DNA from: Calendula officinalis
Taxonomy: Eukaryota; Streptophyta; Magnoliopsida; Asterales; Asteraceae
DNA: 64,000 bases
Direction: 5' to 3'
NCBI GenBank assembly: GCA_963853835.1
Contig: OY970824.1
Location: 47,021,104-47,085,103 of the forward strand
The position numbers and the translations under genes were made by a program. Shown here in pieces: positions 21,553 to 34,982 of the stretch. The notes beneath the pieces are model-generated. The model worked only from the letters and a program-made list of their open reading frames with translations, was not told the DNA's origin and did no database searches. The first letter of the stretch is position 1. Each line of letters starts with the position of its first letter.

Positions 21553-24500
21553 TTGGATATTGAAGAGTTCGGGCCGAAGAGGGATGTTCGGGCCGAAGTG
21601 GTGTTCGGGCCGAAGTGGGATGTTCGGGCCGAAGTGGTGTTCGGGCCGAAGTTCGGTGTTCGGGCCGAGGATGATGTTCGGCCGAGGTTGAAGTTTGGGC
21701 CGAGGTCGGAGTTCGGGCCGAGGTTGAAGTTCGGGTCGAAAATGAAGTTCGGGCCGGGAACAGTGAAGAGTTCAGGCCGAACTTGTTCTTGGCAGTGACG
21801 AACGAACCAGCTATTTTGCTTACTCGTGGGCGTGAAACGGACACCCGAACTGAAAGTTATGAATGTTTTAGTATCGCACCTTTTGTCACACAATATTCGA
21901 TATTGAAGAGTTCGGGCCGAAGAGTGATGTTCGGGCCGAAGTGGTGTTCGGGCCGAAGTGGGATGTTCGGGCCGAAGTGGTGTTCGGGCCGAAGTTCGGT
22001 GTTCGGGCCGAGGATCATGTTCGGGCCGAGGTTGAAGTTCGGGCCGAGGTCGGAGTTCGGGCCGAGGTTGAAGTTCGGGCCGAGGTTGAAGTTCGGGCCG
22101 AAAATGAAGTTCGGGCCGGGAACAGTGAAGAGTTCGGGCCGAACTTGTTCTTGGCAGTGACGAACGAACCAGCTATTTTGGTTACTCGTGGGCGTGAAAC
22201 GGACACCCGAGCAGAAAGTTATCAATGTTTTAGTATAGCACCTTTTGTCACACAATCTTGGATATTGAAGAGTTCGTGCCGAAGAGGGATGTTCGGGCCG
22301 AAGTGGTGTTCGGGCCGAAGTGGGATGTTCGGGCCGAAGTGGTGTTTGGGCCGAAGTTCGGTGTTCGGGCCGAGCATGATGTTCGGGCCGAGGTTGAAGT
22401 TCGGGCCGAGGTCGGAGTTCGGGCCGAGGTTGAAGTTCGGGCCGAGGTTGAAGTTCGGGCCGAAAATGAAGTTCGGGCCGGGAACAGTGAAGAGTTCGGG
22501 CCGAACTTGTTCTTGGAAGTCACGAACGAACCGGCTATTTTGGTTACTCGTGGGCGTGAAACGGACACCCGAGCTGAAAGTTATGAATGTTTTAGTATAG
22601 CACCTTATGTCACACAATTTTGGATATTGAAGAGTTCGTGCCGAAGAGGGATGTTCGGGCCGAAGTGGTGTTCGGCCCGAAGTGGGATGTTCGGGCCGAA
22701 GTGGTGTTCTGGCTGAAGTTCGGTGTTCGGGCCGAGAATGATGTTGGGCCGAGGTCGGAGTTCGGTCCGGGGTTGAAGTTCGGGCCGAGGTTGAAGTTCG
22801 GGCCGAAAATGAAGTTCGGGCCGGGAACAGTGAAGAGTTCGGGCCGAACTTGTTCTTGGCAGTGACGAACGAACCGGCTTTTTGGTTACTCGTGGGCGTG
22901 AGACGGACACCCGAGCTGAAAGTTATGAATGTTTTAGTATAGCACCTTTTGTCACACAATCATGGATATTGAAGAGTTCGGGCCGAAGAGGGATGTTCCG
23001 GCCGAAGTGGTGTTCGGGCCAAAGTGGGATGTTCGGGCCGAAGTGGTGTTCGGGCTGAAGTTCGGTGTTCGGGCCGAGAATGATGTTCGGGCCGAGGTCG
23101 TAGTTCGGGCCGAGGTTGAAGTTCGGGCCGAGGTTGAAGTTCGGGCCGAAAATGAAGTTCGGGCCGGGAACAGTGAAGAGTTCGGGCCGAACTTGTTCTT
23201 GGCAGTGACGAACGAACCAGCTATTTTGGTTAATCGTGGGCGTGAAACGGACACCTGAGCTGAAAGTTATGAATGTTTTAATATAGCACCTTTTGTCACA
23301 CAATCTTGGATATTGACGAGTTCGGGCCAAAGAGGGATGTTCGGGCCGAAGTGGTGTTCGGGCCGAAGTGGGATGTTCGGGCCGAAGTGGTGATTGGGCC
23401 GAAGTTCGGTGTTCGGGCCGAGGATGATGTTCGAGCCGAGGTTGAAGTTTGGGCCGAGGTCGGAGTTCGGGCCGAGGTTGAAGTTCGGGCCGAAAATGAA
23501 GTTCGGGCCGGGAATAGTGAAGAGTTCGGGCCGAACTTGTTCTTGGCAGTGACGAACGAACCAACTATTTTGCTTACTCGTGGGCGTGAAACGGACACCC
23601 GAACTGAAAGTTATGAATGTTTTAGTATAGCACCTTTTGTCACACAATCTTGGATATTGAAGAGTTCGGGTCGAAGAGTGATGTTCGGGCCGAAGTGGTG
23701 TTCGGGCCGAAGTGGGATGTTCGGGCCGAAGTGGTGTTCGGGCCGAAGTTCAGTGTTCGGGCCGAGCATGATGTTCGGGCCGAGGTTGAAGTTCGGGCCG
23801 AGGTAGGAGTTCGGGCCGAGGTTGAAGTTCGGGCCGAGGTTGAAGTTCGGGCCGAAAATGAAGTTCGGGCCGGGAACAGTGAAGAGTTCGGGCCGAACTT
23901 GTTCTTGGCAGTGACGAACGAACCAGCTATTTTGGTTACTCGTGGGCGTGAAACGGACACCCGAGCTGAAAGTTATGAATGTTTTACTATAGCACCTTTT
24001 GTCACACAATCTTAGATATTGAAGAGTTCGTGCCGAAGAGGGATGTTCGGGCCGAAGTGGTGTTCGGGCCGAAGTGGGATGTTCGGGCCGAAGTGGTGTT
24101 CGGGACGAAGTTCGGTGTTCGGGCCGAGCATGATGTTCGGGCCGAGGTTGAAGTTCGGGCCAAGGTCGGAGTTCGGGCCGAGGTTGAAGTTCGGGCCGAG
24201 GTTGAAGTTCGGGCCGAAAATGAAGTTCGGGTCGGGAACAGTGAAGAGTTCGGGCCGAACTTGTTCTTGGCAGTGACGAACGAACCGGCTATTTTGGTTA
24301 CTCGTGGGCGTGAAACGGACACTCGAGCTGAAAGTTATGAATGTTTTAGTATAGCACCTTTTGTCACACAATCTTGGATATTGAAGAGTTCGGGCCGAAG
24401 AGGGATGTTCCGGCCGAAGTGGTGTTCGGGCCAAAGTGGGATGTTCGGGCCGAAGTGGTGTTCGGGCTGAAGTTCGGTGTTCGGGCCGAGAATGATGTTC

Positions 24501-24717
24501 GGGCCGAGGTCGTAGTTCGGGCCGAGGTTGAAGTTCGGGTCGAGGTTGAAGTTCGGGCCGAAAATGAAGTTCGGGCCGGGAACAGTGAAGAGTTCAGGCC
24601 GAACTTGTTCTTGGCAGTAACGAACGAACCAACTATTTTGGTTAATCGTGGGCGTGAAACGGACACCTGAGCTGAAAGTTATGAATGTTTTAATATAGCA
24701 CCTTTTGTCACACAATC

Positions 24718-25061
24718 TTGGATATTGAAGAGTTCGGGCCAAAGAGGGATGTTCGGGCCGAAGTGGTGTTCGGGCCGAAGTGGGATGTTCGGGCCGAAGT
24801 GGTGTTTGGGCCGAAGTTCGGTGTTCGGGTCGAGGATGATGTTCGAGCCGAGGTTGAAGTTTGGGCCGAGGTCGGAATTCGGGCCGAGGTTGAAGTTCGG
24901 GCCGAAAATGAAGTTCGGGCCGGGAATAGTGAAGAGTTCGGGCCGAACTTGTTCTTGGCAGTGACGAACGAACCAACTATTTTGCTTACTCGTGGGCGTG
25001 AAACGGACACCCGAACTGAAAGTTATGAATGTTTTAGTATAGCACCTTTTGTCACACAATC
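24718..25061 (+). repeat. Type D monomer (exemplar)
   Basis: Type D combines TTCGGGCCAAAGAGGG in the first subrepeat, TGTTCGAGCCGAGG, a TTTGGGCCGAGG subrepeat, GGGAATAGTG, and linker haplotype CCAACTATTTTGCTT with CCCGAACTG. The upstream neighbour is usually a type A monomer whose linker has GGTTAATCG, CACCTGAG and TTTTAATATAG. Related copies start at 3659, 23306, 29146, 31833, 33245, 37060, 41797, 43463, 48769, 52092, 55762 and 58489. The set of substitutions travels together, so these are descendants of one monomer spread by segmental duplication rather than independent mutants. Confidence 0.88.
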
Positions 25062-27380
25062 TTGGATATTGAAGAGTTCGGGCCGAAGAGTGATGTTCGG
25101 GCCGAAGTGGGATGTTCGGGCCGCAGTGGGATGTTCGGGCCGAAGTGGTGTTCGGGCCGAAGTTCGGTGTTCAGGCCGAGGATGATGTTCGGGCCGAGGT
25201 TGAAGTTCGGGCCGAGGTCGGAGTTCGGGCCGAGGTTGAAGTTCGGGCCGAAAATGAAGTTCGGGCCGGGAACATTGAAGAGTTCGGGCCGAACTAGTTC
25301 TTGGCAGTGACGAACGAACCAGCTATTTTGCTTACTCGTGGGCGTGAAACGGACACCCGAACTGAAAGTTATGAATGTTTTAGTATAGCACCTTTTGTCA
25401 CACAATCTTGGATATTGAAGAGTTCGGGCCGAAGAGTGATGTTCGGGCCGAAGTGGTGTTCGGGCCGAAGTGGGATGGTCGGGCCGAAGTGGTGTTCGGG
25501 CTGAAGTTCGGTGTTCGGGCCGAGGATGATGTTCTGGCCGAGGTTGAAGTTCGGGCCGAGGTCGGAGTTCGGGCCGAAAATGAAGTTCGGGCCGGGAACA
25601 GTGAAGAGTTCGGGCCGAACTTGTTCTTGGCAGTGACGAACGAACCAGCTATTTTAATTACTCGTGGGCGTGAAACGGACACCCGAGCAGAAAGTTATGA
25701 ATGTTTTAGTATAGCACCTTTTGTCACACAATCTTGGATATTGAAGAGTTCGTGCCGAAGAGGGATGTTCGGGCCGAAGTGGTGTTCGGGCCGAAGTGGG
25801 ATGTTCGGGCCGAAGTGGTGTTCGGGCCGAAGAGTGGTGTTCGGGCCGAAGTTCGGTGTTCGGGCCGAGGATGATGTTCGGGCCGAGGTCGGAGTTCGGG
25901 CCGAGGTTGAAGTTCGGGCCGAGGTTGAAGTTCGGGCCGAAAATGAAGTTCGGGCCGGGAATAGTGAAGAGTTCGGGCCGAACTTGTTCTTGGCAGTGAC
26001 GAACGAACCAGCTATTTTGCTTACTCGTGGGCGTGAAACGGACACCCGAACTGAAAGTTATGAATGTTTTAGTATAGCACCTTTTGTCACACAATCTTGG
26101 ATATTGAAGAGTTCGGGCCGAAGAGTGATGTTCGGGCCGAAGTGGTGTTCGTGCCGAAGTGGGATGTTCGGGCCGAAGTGGTGTTCGGGCCGAAGTGGTG
26201 TTCGGGCCGAAGTTCGGTGTTCGAGCCGAGGATGATGTTCGGGCCGAGGTTGAAGTTCGGGCCGAGGTCGGAGTTCGGGCCGAGGTTGAAGTTCGGGCCG
26301 AAAATGAAGTTCGGGCCGGGAACATTGAAGAGTTCGGGCCGAACTTGTTCTTGGCAGTGACGAACGAACCAGCTATTTTGCTTACTCGTGGGCGTGAAAC
26401 GGACACCCGAACTGAAAGTTATGAATGTTTTAGTATAGCACCTTTTGTCACACAATCTTGGATATTAAAGAGTTCTGGCCGAAGAGTGATGTTCGGGCCG
26501 AAGTGGTGTTCGTGCCGAAGTGGGATGGTCGGGCCGAAGTGGTGTTCGGGCCGAAGAGTGGTGTTCGGGCCGAAGTTCGGTGTTCGGGCCGAGGATGATG
26601 TTCGGGCCGAGGTCGGAGTTCGGGCCGAGGTTGAAGTTCGGGCCGAGGTTGAAGTTCGGGCCGAAAATGAAGTTCGGGCCGGGAATAGTGAAGAGTTCGG
26701 GCCGAACTTGTTCTTGGCAGTGACAAACGAACCATCTATTTTGCTTACTCGTGGGCGTGAAACGGACACCCGAACTGAAAGTTATGAATGTTTTAGTATA
26801 GCACCTTTTGTCACACAATCTTGGATATTGAAGAGTTCGGGCCGAAGAGTGATGTTCGGGCCGAAGTGGTGTTCGTGCCGAAGTGGGATGTTCGGGCCGA
26901 AGTGGTGTTCGGGCCGATATTCGGTGTTCGGGCCGAGGATGATGTTCGGGCCGAGGTTGAAGTTCGGGCCGAAGTCAGAGTTCGGGCCGAGGTTGAAGTT
27001 CGGGCCGAAAATGAAGTTCGGGCCGGGAACTGTGAAGAGTTCGGGCCGAACTTGTTCTTGGCAGTGATGAACGAACCATCTATTTTGGTTACTCGTGGGC
27101 GTGAAACGGACACCCGAGCGGAAAGTTATGAATGTTTTAGTATAGCACCTTTTGTCACACAATCTTGAATATTGAAGAGTTCGGGCCGAAGAGGGATGTT
27201 CGGGCCGAAGTGGTGTTCGGACAGAAGTGGGATGTTCGGGCCGAAGTGGTGTTCGGGCCGAAGTTCGGTGTTCGGGCCGAGCATGATGTTCGGTCCGAGG
27301 TTGAAGTTCGGGCCGAGGTCGGAGTTCGGGCCGAGGTTGAAGTTCGGGCCAAAAATGAAGTTCGGGCCGTGAACAGTGAA

Positions 27381-27408
27381 GAGTTTGGGCACCTTTTGTC
27401 ACACAATC
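27381..27408 (+). repeat. Linker-deletion junction 2
   Basis: This is the same breakpoint as at 8001, here preceded by GGGCCGTGAACAG and a TTCGGTCCG block. No such junction occurs between 8.1 and 27.3 kb. Junctions with the same GCCGTGAAC mark lie at 30074-30080 and 36043-36049. Confidence 0.9.
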
Positions 27409-27734
27409 TTGGATATTGAAGAGTTCGGGCCGAAGAGTGATGTTCGGGCCGAAGTGGTGTTCGGGCCGAAGTGGGATGGTCGGGCCGAAGTGGTGTTCGG
27501 GCCGAAGTTCGGTGTTCGGGCCGAGGATGATGTTCTGGCCGAGGTTGAAGTTCGGGCCGAGGTCGGAGTTCGGGCCGAAAATGAAGTTCGGGCCGGGAAC
27601 AGTGAAGAGTTCGGGCCGAACTTGTTCTTGGCAGTGACGAACGAACCAGCTATTTTGGTTACTCGTGGGCGTGAAACGGACACCCGAGCTGAAAGTTATG
27701 AATGTTTTAGTATAGCACCTTTTGTCACACAAAC
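27409..27734 (+). repeat. Type G monomer, 326 bp (exemplar)
   Basis: This is a type B relative one 18-bp subrepeat shorter, with GGGATGGTCGGG in the third subrepeat and TGTTCTGGCCGAGG in the seventh. It typically follows a type E monomer directly, as at 8030, 30096, 39823 and here, making an E-G dimer of 226-244 + 326 bp or more. Elsewhere (25408, 33933, 37781, 42485) it stands without E. At 44703, 46686 and 50009 it has gained an extra GGGATGGTCGGG pair. Confidence 0.87.
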
Positions 27735-30421
27735 TTGGATATTGAAGAGTTCGGGCCGAAGAGGGATGTTCGGGCCGAAGTGGTGTTCGGGCCGAAGTGG
27801 GATGTTCGGGCCGAAGTGGTGTTCGGGCCGAAGTTCAGTGTTCGGGCCGAGGATGATGTTCGGCCGAGGTTGAAGTTTGGGCCGAGGTCGGAGTTCGGGC
27901 CGAGGTTGAAGTTCGGGCCGAAAATGAAGTTCGGGCCGGGAACAGTGAAGAGTTCGGGCCGAACTTGTTCTTGGCAGTGACGAACGAACCAGCTATTTTG
28001 CTTACTCGTGGGCGTGAAACGGACACCCGAACTGAAAGTTATGAATGTTTTAGTATCGCACCTTTTGTCACACAATATTCGATATTGAAGAGTTCGGGCC
28101 GAAGAGTGATGTTCGGGCCGAAGTGGTGTTCGGGCCGAAGTGGGATGTTCGGGCCGAAGTGGTGTTCGGGCCGAAGTTCGGTGTTCGGGCCGAGGATCAT
28201 GTTCGGGCCGAGGTTGAAGTTCGGGCCGAGGTCGGAGTTCGGGCCGAGGTTGAAGTTCGGGCCGAGGTTGAAGTTCGGGCCGAAAATGAAGTTCGGGCCG
28301 GGAACAGTGAAGAGTTCGGGCCGAACTTGTTCTTGGCAGTGACGAACGAACCAGCTATTTTGGTTACTCGTGGGCGTGAAACGGACACCCGAGCAGAAAG
28401 TTATCAATGTTTTAGTATAGCACCTTTTGTCACACAATCTTGGATATTGAAGAGTTCGTGCCGAAGAGGGATGTTCGGGCCGAAGTGGTGTTCGGGCCGA
28501 AGTGGGATGTTCGGGCCGAAGTGGTGTTTGGGCCGAAGTTCGGTGTTCGGGCCGAGCATGATGTTCGGGCCGAGGTTGAAGTTCGGGCCGAGGTCGGAGT
28601 TCGGGCCGAGGTTGAAGTTCGGGCCGAGGTTGAAGTTCGGGCCGAAAATGAAGTTCGGGCCGGGAACAGTGAAGAGTTCGGGCCGAACTTGTTCTTGGAA
28701 GTCACGAACGAACCGGCTATTTTGGTTACTCGTGGGCGTGAAACGGACACCCGAGCTGAAAGTTATGAATGTTTTAGTATAGCACCTTATGTCACACAAT
28801 TTTGGATATTGAAGAGTTCGTGCCGAAGAGGGATGTTCGGGCCGAAGTGGTGTTCGGCCCGAAGTGGGATGTTCGGGCCGAAGTGGTGTTCTGGCTGAAG
28901 TTCGGTGTTCGGGCCGAGAATGATGTTCGGGCCGAGGTCGTAGTTCGGGCCGAGGTTGAAGTTCGGGCCGAGGTTGAAGTTCGGGCCGAAAATGAAGTTC
29001 GGGCCGGGAACAGTGAAGAGTTCGGGCCGAACTTGTTCTTGGCAGTGACGAACGAACCAGCTATTTTGGTTAATCGTGGTCGTGAAACGGACACCTGAGC
29101 TGAAAGTTATGAATGTTTTAATATAGCACCTTTTGTCACACAATCTTGGATATTGACGAGTTCGGGCCAAAGAGGGATGTTCGGGCCGAAGTGGTGTTCG
29201 GGCCGAAGTGGGATGTTCGGGCCGAAGTGGTGATTGGGCCGAAGTTCGGTGTTCGGGCCGAGGATGATGTTCGAGCCGAGGTTGAAGTTTGGGCCGAGGT
29301 CGGAGTTCGGGCCGAGGTTGAAGTTCGGGCCGAAAATGAAGTTCGGGCCGGGAATAGTGAAGAGTTCGGGCCGAACTTGTTCTTGGCAGTGACGAACGAA
29401 CCAACTATTTTGCTTACTCGTGGGCGTGAAACGGACACCCGAACTGAAAGTTATGAATGTTTTAGTATAGCACATTTTGTCACACAATCTTGGATATTGA
29501 AGAGTTCGGGCCGAAGAGTGATGTTCGGGCCGAAGTGGTGTTCGGGCCGAAGTGGGATGTTCGGGCCGAAGTGGTGTTCGGGCCGAAGTTCAGTGTTCGG
29601 GCCGAGCATGATGTTCGGGCCGAGGTTGAAGTTCGGGCCGAGGTCGGAGTTCGGGCCGAGGTTGAAGTTCGGGCCGAGGTTGAAGTTCGGGCCGAAAATG
29701 AAGTTCGGGCCGGGAACAGTGAAGAGTTCGGGCCGAACTTGTTCTTGGCAGTGACGAACGAACCAGCTATTTTGCTTACTCGTGGGCGTGAAACGGACAC
29801 CCGAGCAGAAAGTTATCAATGTTTTAGTATAGCACCTTTTGTCACACAATCTTGGATATTGAAGAGTTCGTGCCGAAGAGGGATGTTCGGGCCGAAGTGG
29901 TGTTCGGGCCGAAGTGGGATGTTCGGGCCGAAGTGGTGTTCGGGCCGAAGTTCGGTGTTCGGGCCGAGCATGATGTTCGGTCCGAGGTTGAAGTTCGGGC
30001 CGAGGTCGGAGTTCGGGCCGAGGTTGAAGTTCGGGCCAAAAATGAAGTTCGGGCCGTGAACAGTGAAGAGTTTGGGCACCTTTTGTCACACAATCTTGGA
30101 TATTGAAGAGTTCGGGCCGAAGAGTGATGTTCGGGCCGAAGTGGTGTTCGGGCCGAAGTGGGATGGTCGGGCCGAAGTGGTGTTCGGGCCGAAGTTCGGT
30201 GTTCGGGCCGAGGATGATGTTCTGGCCGAGGTTGAAGTTCGGGCCGAGGTCGGAGTTCGGGCCGAAAATGAAGTTCGGGCCGGGAACAGTGAAGAGTTCG
30301 GGCCGAACTTGTTCTTGGCAGTGACGAACGAACCAGCTATTTTGGTTACTCGTGGGCGTGAAACGGACACCCGAGCTGAAAGTTATGAATGTTTTAGTAT
30401 AGCACCTTTTGTCACACAAAC
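27735..30421 (+). repeat. 8-monomer HOR of 2,687 bp, first copy
   Basis: Monomers start at 27735, 28078, 28440, 28802, 29146, 29490, 29852 and 30096, and at least the first six recur 2,687 bp downstream. Relative to 21553-23305, the monomer at 28802 is a hybrid: its 5' part matches 22620 (TTCGTGCCG, TTCGGCCCG, TTCTGGCTG) and its 3' part matches 22962 (GGTCGTAG, GGTTAATCG). One monomer was therefore removed by exchange between these two neighbours. Confidence 0.9.
30070..30095 (+). repeat. Linker-deletion junction 3
   Basis: This junction is the 2,687-bp duplicate of junction 2, sharing GCCGTGAACAG and TTTGGGCACC. Confidence 0.9.
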
Positions 30422-33400
30422 TTGGATATTGAAGAGTTCGGGCCGAAGAGGGATGTTCGGGCCGAAGTGGTGTTCGGGCCGAAGTGGGATGTTCGGGCCG
30501 AAGTGGTGTTCGGGCCGAAGTTCGGTGTTCGGGCCGAGGATGATGTTCGGCCGAGGTTGAAGTTTGGGCCGAGGTCGGAGTTCGGGCCGAGGTTGAAGTT
30601 CGGGCCGAAAATGAAGTTCGGGCCGGGAACAGTGAAGAGTTCGGGCCGAACTTGTTCTTGGCAGTGACGAACGAACCAGCTATTTTGCTTACTCGTGGGC
30701 GTGAAACGGACACCCGAACTGAAAGTTATGAATGTTTTAGTATCGCACCTTTTGTCACACAATATTCGATATTGAAGAGTTCGGGCCGAAGAGTGATGTT
30801 CGGGCCGAAGTGGTGTTCGGGCCGAAGTGGGATGTTCGGGCCGAAGTGGTGTTCGGGCCGAAGTTCGGTGTTCGGGCCGAGGATCATGTTCGGGCCGAGG
30901 TTGAAGTTCGGGCCGAGGTCGGAGTTCGGGCCGAGGTTGAAGTTCGGGCCGAGGTTGAAGTTCGGGCCGAAAATGAAGTTCGGGCCGGGAACAGTGAAGA
31001 GTTCGGGCCGAACTTGTTCTTGGCAGTGACGAACGAACCAGCTATTTTGGTTACTCGTGGGCGTGAAACGGACACCCGAGCAGAAAGTTATCAATGTTTT
31101 AGTATAGCACCTTTTGTCACACAATCTTGGATATTGAAGAGTTCGTGCCGAAGAGGGATGTTCGGGCCGAAGTGGTGTTCGGGCCGAAGTGGGATGTTCG
31201 GGCCGAAGTGGTGTTTGGGCCGAAGTTCGGTGTTCGGGCCGAGCATGATGTTCGGGCCGAGGTTGAAGTTCGGGCCGAGGTCGGAGTTCGGGCCGAGGTT
31301 GAAGTTCGGGCCGAGGTTGAAGTTCGGGCCGAAAATGAAGTTCGGGCCGGGAACAGTGAAGAGTTCGGGCCGAACTTGTTCTTGGAAGTCACGAACGAAC
31401 CGGCTATTTTGGTTACTCGTGGGCGTGAAACGGACACCCGAGCTGAAAGTTATGAATGTTTTAGTATAGCACCTTATGTCACACAATTTTGGATATTGAA
31501 GAGTTCGTGCCGAAGAGGGATGTTCGGGCCGAAGTGGTGTTCGGCCCGAAGTGGGATGTTCGGGCCGAAGTGGTGTTCTGGCTGAAGTTCGGTGTTCGGG
31601 CCGAGAATGATGTTCGGGCCGAGGTCGTAGTTCGGGCCGAGGTTGAAGTTCGGGCCGAGGTTGAAGTTCGGGCCGAAAATGAAGTTCGGGCCGGGAATAG
31701 TGAAGAGTTCGGGCCGAACTTGTTCTTGGCAGTGACGAACGAACCAGCTATTTTGGTTAATCGTGGGCGTGAAACGGACACCTGAGCTGAAAGTTATGAA
31801 TGTTTTAATATAGCACCTTTTGTCACACAATCTTGGATATTGACGAGTTCGGGCCAAAGAGGGATGTTCGGGCCGAAGTGGTGTTCGGGCCGAAGTGGGA
31901 TGTTCGGGCCGAAGTGGTGATTGGGCCGAAGTTCGGTGTTCGGGCCGAGGATGATGTTCGAGCCGAGGTTGAAGTTTGGGCCGAGGTCGGAGTTCGGGCC
32001 GAGGTTGAAGTTCGGGCCGAAAATGAAGTTCGGGCCGGGAATAGTGAAGAGTTCGGGCCGAACTTGTTCTTGGCAGTGACGAACGAACCAACTATTTTGC
32101 TTACTCGTGGGCGTGAAACGGACACCCGAACTGAAAGTTATGAATGTTTTAGTATAGCACCTTTTGTCACACAATCTTGGATATTGAAGAGTTCGGGCCG
32201 AAGAGTGATGTTCGGGCCGAAGTGGTGTTCGGGCCGAAGTGGGATGTTCGGGCCGAAGTGGTGTTCGGGCCGAAGTTCAGTGTTCGGGCCGAGCATGATG
32301 TTCGGGCCGAGGTTGAAGTTCGGGCCGAGGTCGGAGTTCGGGCCGAGGTTGAAGTTCGGGCCGAGGTTGAAGTTCGGGCCGAAAATGAAGTTCGGGCCGG
32401 GAACAGTGAAGAGTTCGGGCCGAACTTGTTCTTGGCAGTGACGAACGAACCAGCTATTTTGGTTACTCGTGGGCGTGAAACGGACACCCGAGCTGAAAGT
32501 TATGAATGTTTTACTATAGCACCTTTTGTCACACAATCTTAGATATTGAAGAGTTCGTGCCGAAGAGGGATGTTCGGGCCGAAGTGGTGTTCGGGCCGAA
32601 GTGGGATGTTCGGGCCGAAGTGGTGTTCGGGACGAAGTTCGGTGTTCGGGCCGAGCATGATGTTCGGGCCGAGGTTGAAGTTCGGGCCAAGGTCGGAGTT
32701 CGGGCCGAGGTTGAAGTTCGGGCCGAGGTTGAAGTTCGGGCCGAAAATGAAGTTCGGGTCGGGAACAGTGAAGAGTTCGGGCCGAACTTGTTCTTGGCAG
32801 TGACGAACGAACCGGCTATTTTGGTTACTCGTGGGCGTGAAACGGACACTCGAGCTGAAAGTTATGAATGTTTTAGTATAGCACCTTTTGTCACACAATC
32901 TTGGATATTGAAGAGTTCGGGCCGAAGAGGGATGTTCCGGCCGAAGTGGTGTTCGGGCCAAAGTGGGATGTTCGGGCCGAAGTGGTGTTCGGGCTGAAGT
33001 TCGGTGTTCGGACCGAGAATGATGTTCGGGCCGAGGTCGTAGTTCGGGCCGAGGTTGAAGTTCGGGCCGAGGTTGAAGTTCGGGCCGAAAATGAAGTTCG
33101 GGCCGGGAACAGTGAAGAGTTCAGGCCGAACTTGTTCTTGGCTGTAACGAACGAACCAACTATTTTGGTTAATCGTGGGCGTGAAACGGACACCTGAGCT
33201 GAAAGTTATGAATGTTTTAATATAGCACCTTTTGTCACACAATCTTGGATATTGAAGAGTTCGGGCCAAAGAGGGATGTTCGGGCCGAAGTGGTGTTCGG
33301 GCCGAAGTGGGATGTTCGGGCCGAAGTGGTGTTTGGGCCGAAGTTCGGTGTTCGGGCCGAGGATGATGTTCGAGCCGAGGTTGAAGTTTGGGCCGAGGTC

Positions 33401-34982
33401 GGAATTCGGGCCGAGGTTGAAGTTCGGGCCGAAAATGAAGTTATGGCCGGGAATAGTGAAGAGTTCGGGCCGAACTTGTTCTTGGCAGTGACGAACGAAC
33501 CAACTATTTTGCTTACTCGTGGGCGTGAAACGGACACCCGAACTGAAAGTTATGAATGTTTTAGTATAGCACCTTTTGTCACACAATCTTGGATATTGAA
33601 GAGTTCGGGCCGAAGAGTGATGTTCGGGCCGAAGTGGTGTTCGGGCCGCAGTGGGATGTTCGGGCCGAAGTGGTGTTCGGGCCGAAGTTCGGTGTTCAAG
33701 CCGAGGATGATGTTCGGGCCGAGGTTGAAGTTCGGGCCGAGGTCGGAGTTCGGGCCGAGGTTGAAGTTCGGGCCGAAAATGAAGTTCGGGCCGGGAACAT
33801 TGAAGAGTTCGGGCCGAACTTGTTCTTGGCAGTGACGAACGAACCAGCTATTTTGCTTACTCGTGGGCGTGAAACGGACACCCGAACTGAAAGTTATGAA
33901 TGTTTTAGTATAGCACCTTTTGTCACACAATCTTGGATATTGAAGAGTTCGGGCCGAAGAGTGATGTTCGGGCCGAAGTGGTGTTCAGGCCGAAGTGGGA
34001 TGGTCGGGCCGAAGTGGTGTTCGGGCCGAAGTTCGGTGTTCGGGCCGAGGATGATGTTCTGGCCGAGGTTGAAGTTCGGGCCGAGGTCGGAGTTCGGGCC
34101 GAAAATGAAGTTCGGGCCGGGAACAGTGAAGAGTTCGGGCCGAACTTGTTCTTGGCAGTGACGAACGAACCAGCTATTTTAATTACTCGTGGGCGTGAAA
34201 CGGACACCCGAGCAGAAAGTTATGAATGTTTTAGTATAGCACCTTTTGTCACACAATCTTGGATATTGAAGAGTTCGTGCCGAAGAGGGATGTTCGGGCC
34301 GAAGTGGTGTTCGGGCCGAAGTGGGATGTTCGGGCCGAAGTGGTGTTCGGGCCGAAGAGTGGTGTTCGGGCCGAAGTTCGGTGTTAGGGCCGAGGATGAT
34401 GTTCGGGCCGAGGTCGGAGTTCGGGCCGAGGTTGAAGTTCGGGCCGAGGTTGAAGTTCGGGCCGAAAATGAAGTTCGGGCCGGGAATAGTGAAGAGTTCG
34501 GGCCGAACTTGTTCTTGGCAGTGACGAACGAACCAGCTATTTTGCTTACTCGTGGGCGTGAAACGGACACCCGAACTGAAAGTTATGAATGTTTTAGTAT
34601 AGCACCTTTTGTCACACAATCTTGGATATTGAAGAGTTCGGGCCGAAGAGTGATGTTCGGGCCGAAGTGGTGTTCGTGCCGAAGTGGGATGTTCGGGCCG
34701 AAGTGGTGTTCGGGCAGAAGTGGTGTTCGGGCCGAAGTTCGGTGTTCGAGCCGAGGATGATGTTCGGGCCGAGGTTGAAGTTCGGGCCGAGGTCGGAGTT
34801 CGGGCCGAGGTTGAAGTTCGGGCCGAAAATGAAGTTCGGGCCGGGAACATTGAAGAGTTCGGGCCGAACTTGTTCTTGGCAGTGACGAACGAACCAGCTA
34901 TTTTGCTTACTCGTGGGCGTGAAACGGACACCCGAACTGAAAGTTATGAATGTTTTAGTATAGCACCTTTTGTCACACAATC

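Larger units (their letters stand above)
21553..27408 (+). repeat. Long HOR family, copy 1 (17 monomers)
   Basis: Monomers start at 21553, 21896, 22258, 22620, 22962, 23306, 23650, 24012, 24374, 24718, 25062, 25408, 25734, 26097, 26459, 26821 and 27165. Landmarks are ATGTTCGGCCGAGG near 21684 (a missing G), AGTATCGCACC near 21872, ACAATATTCG near 21896, CACCTTATGTC near 22603 and TTCGGCCCGAAG near 22672. The same landmarks recur at 27735-29145 and 30422-31832, and the second half recurs at 32539-36064. Confidence 0.9.
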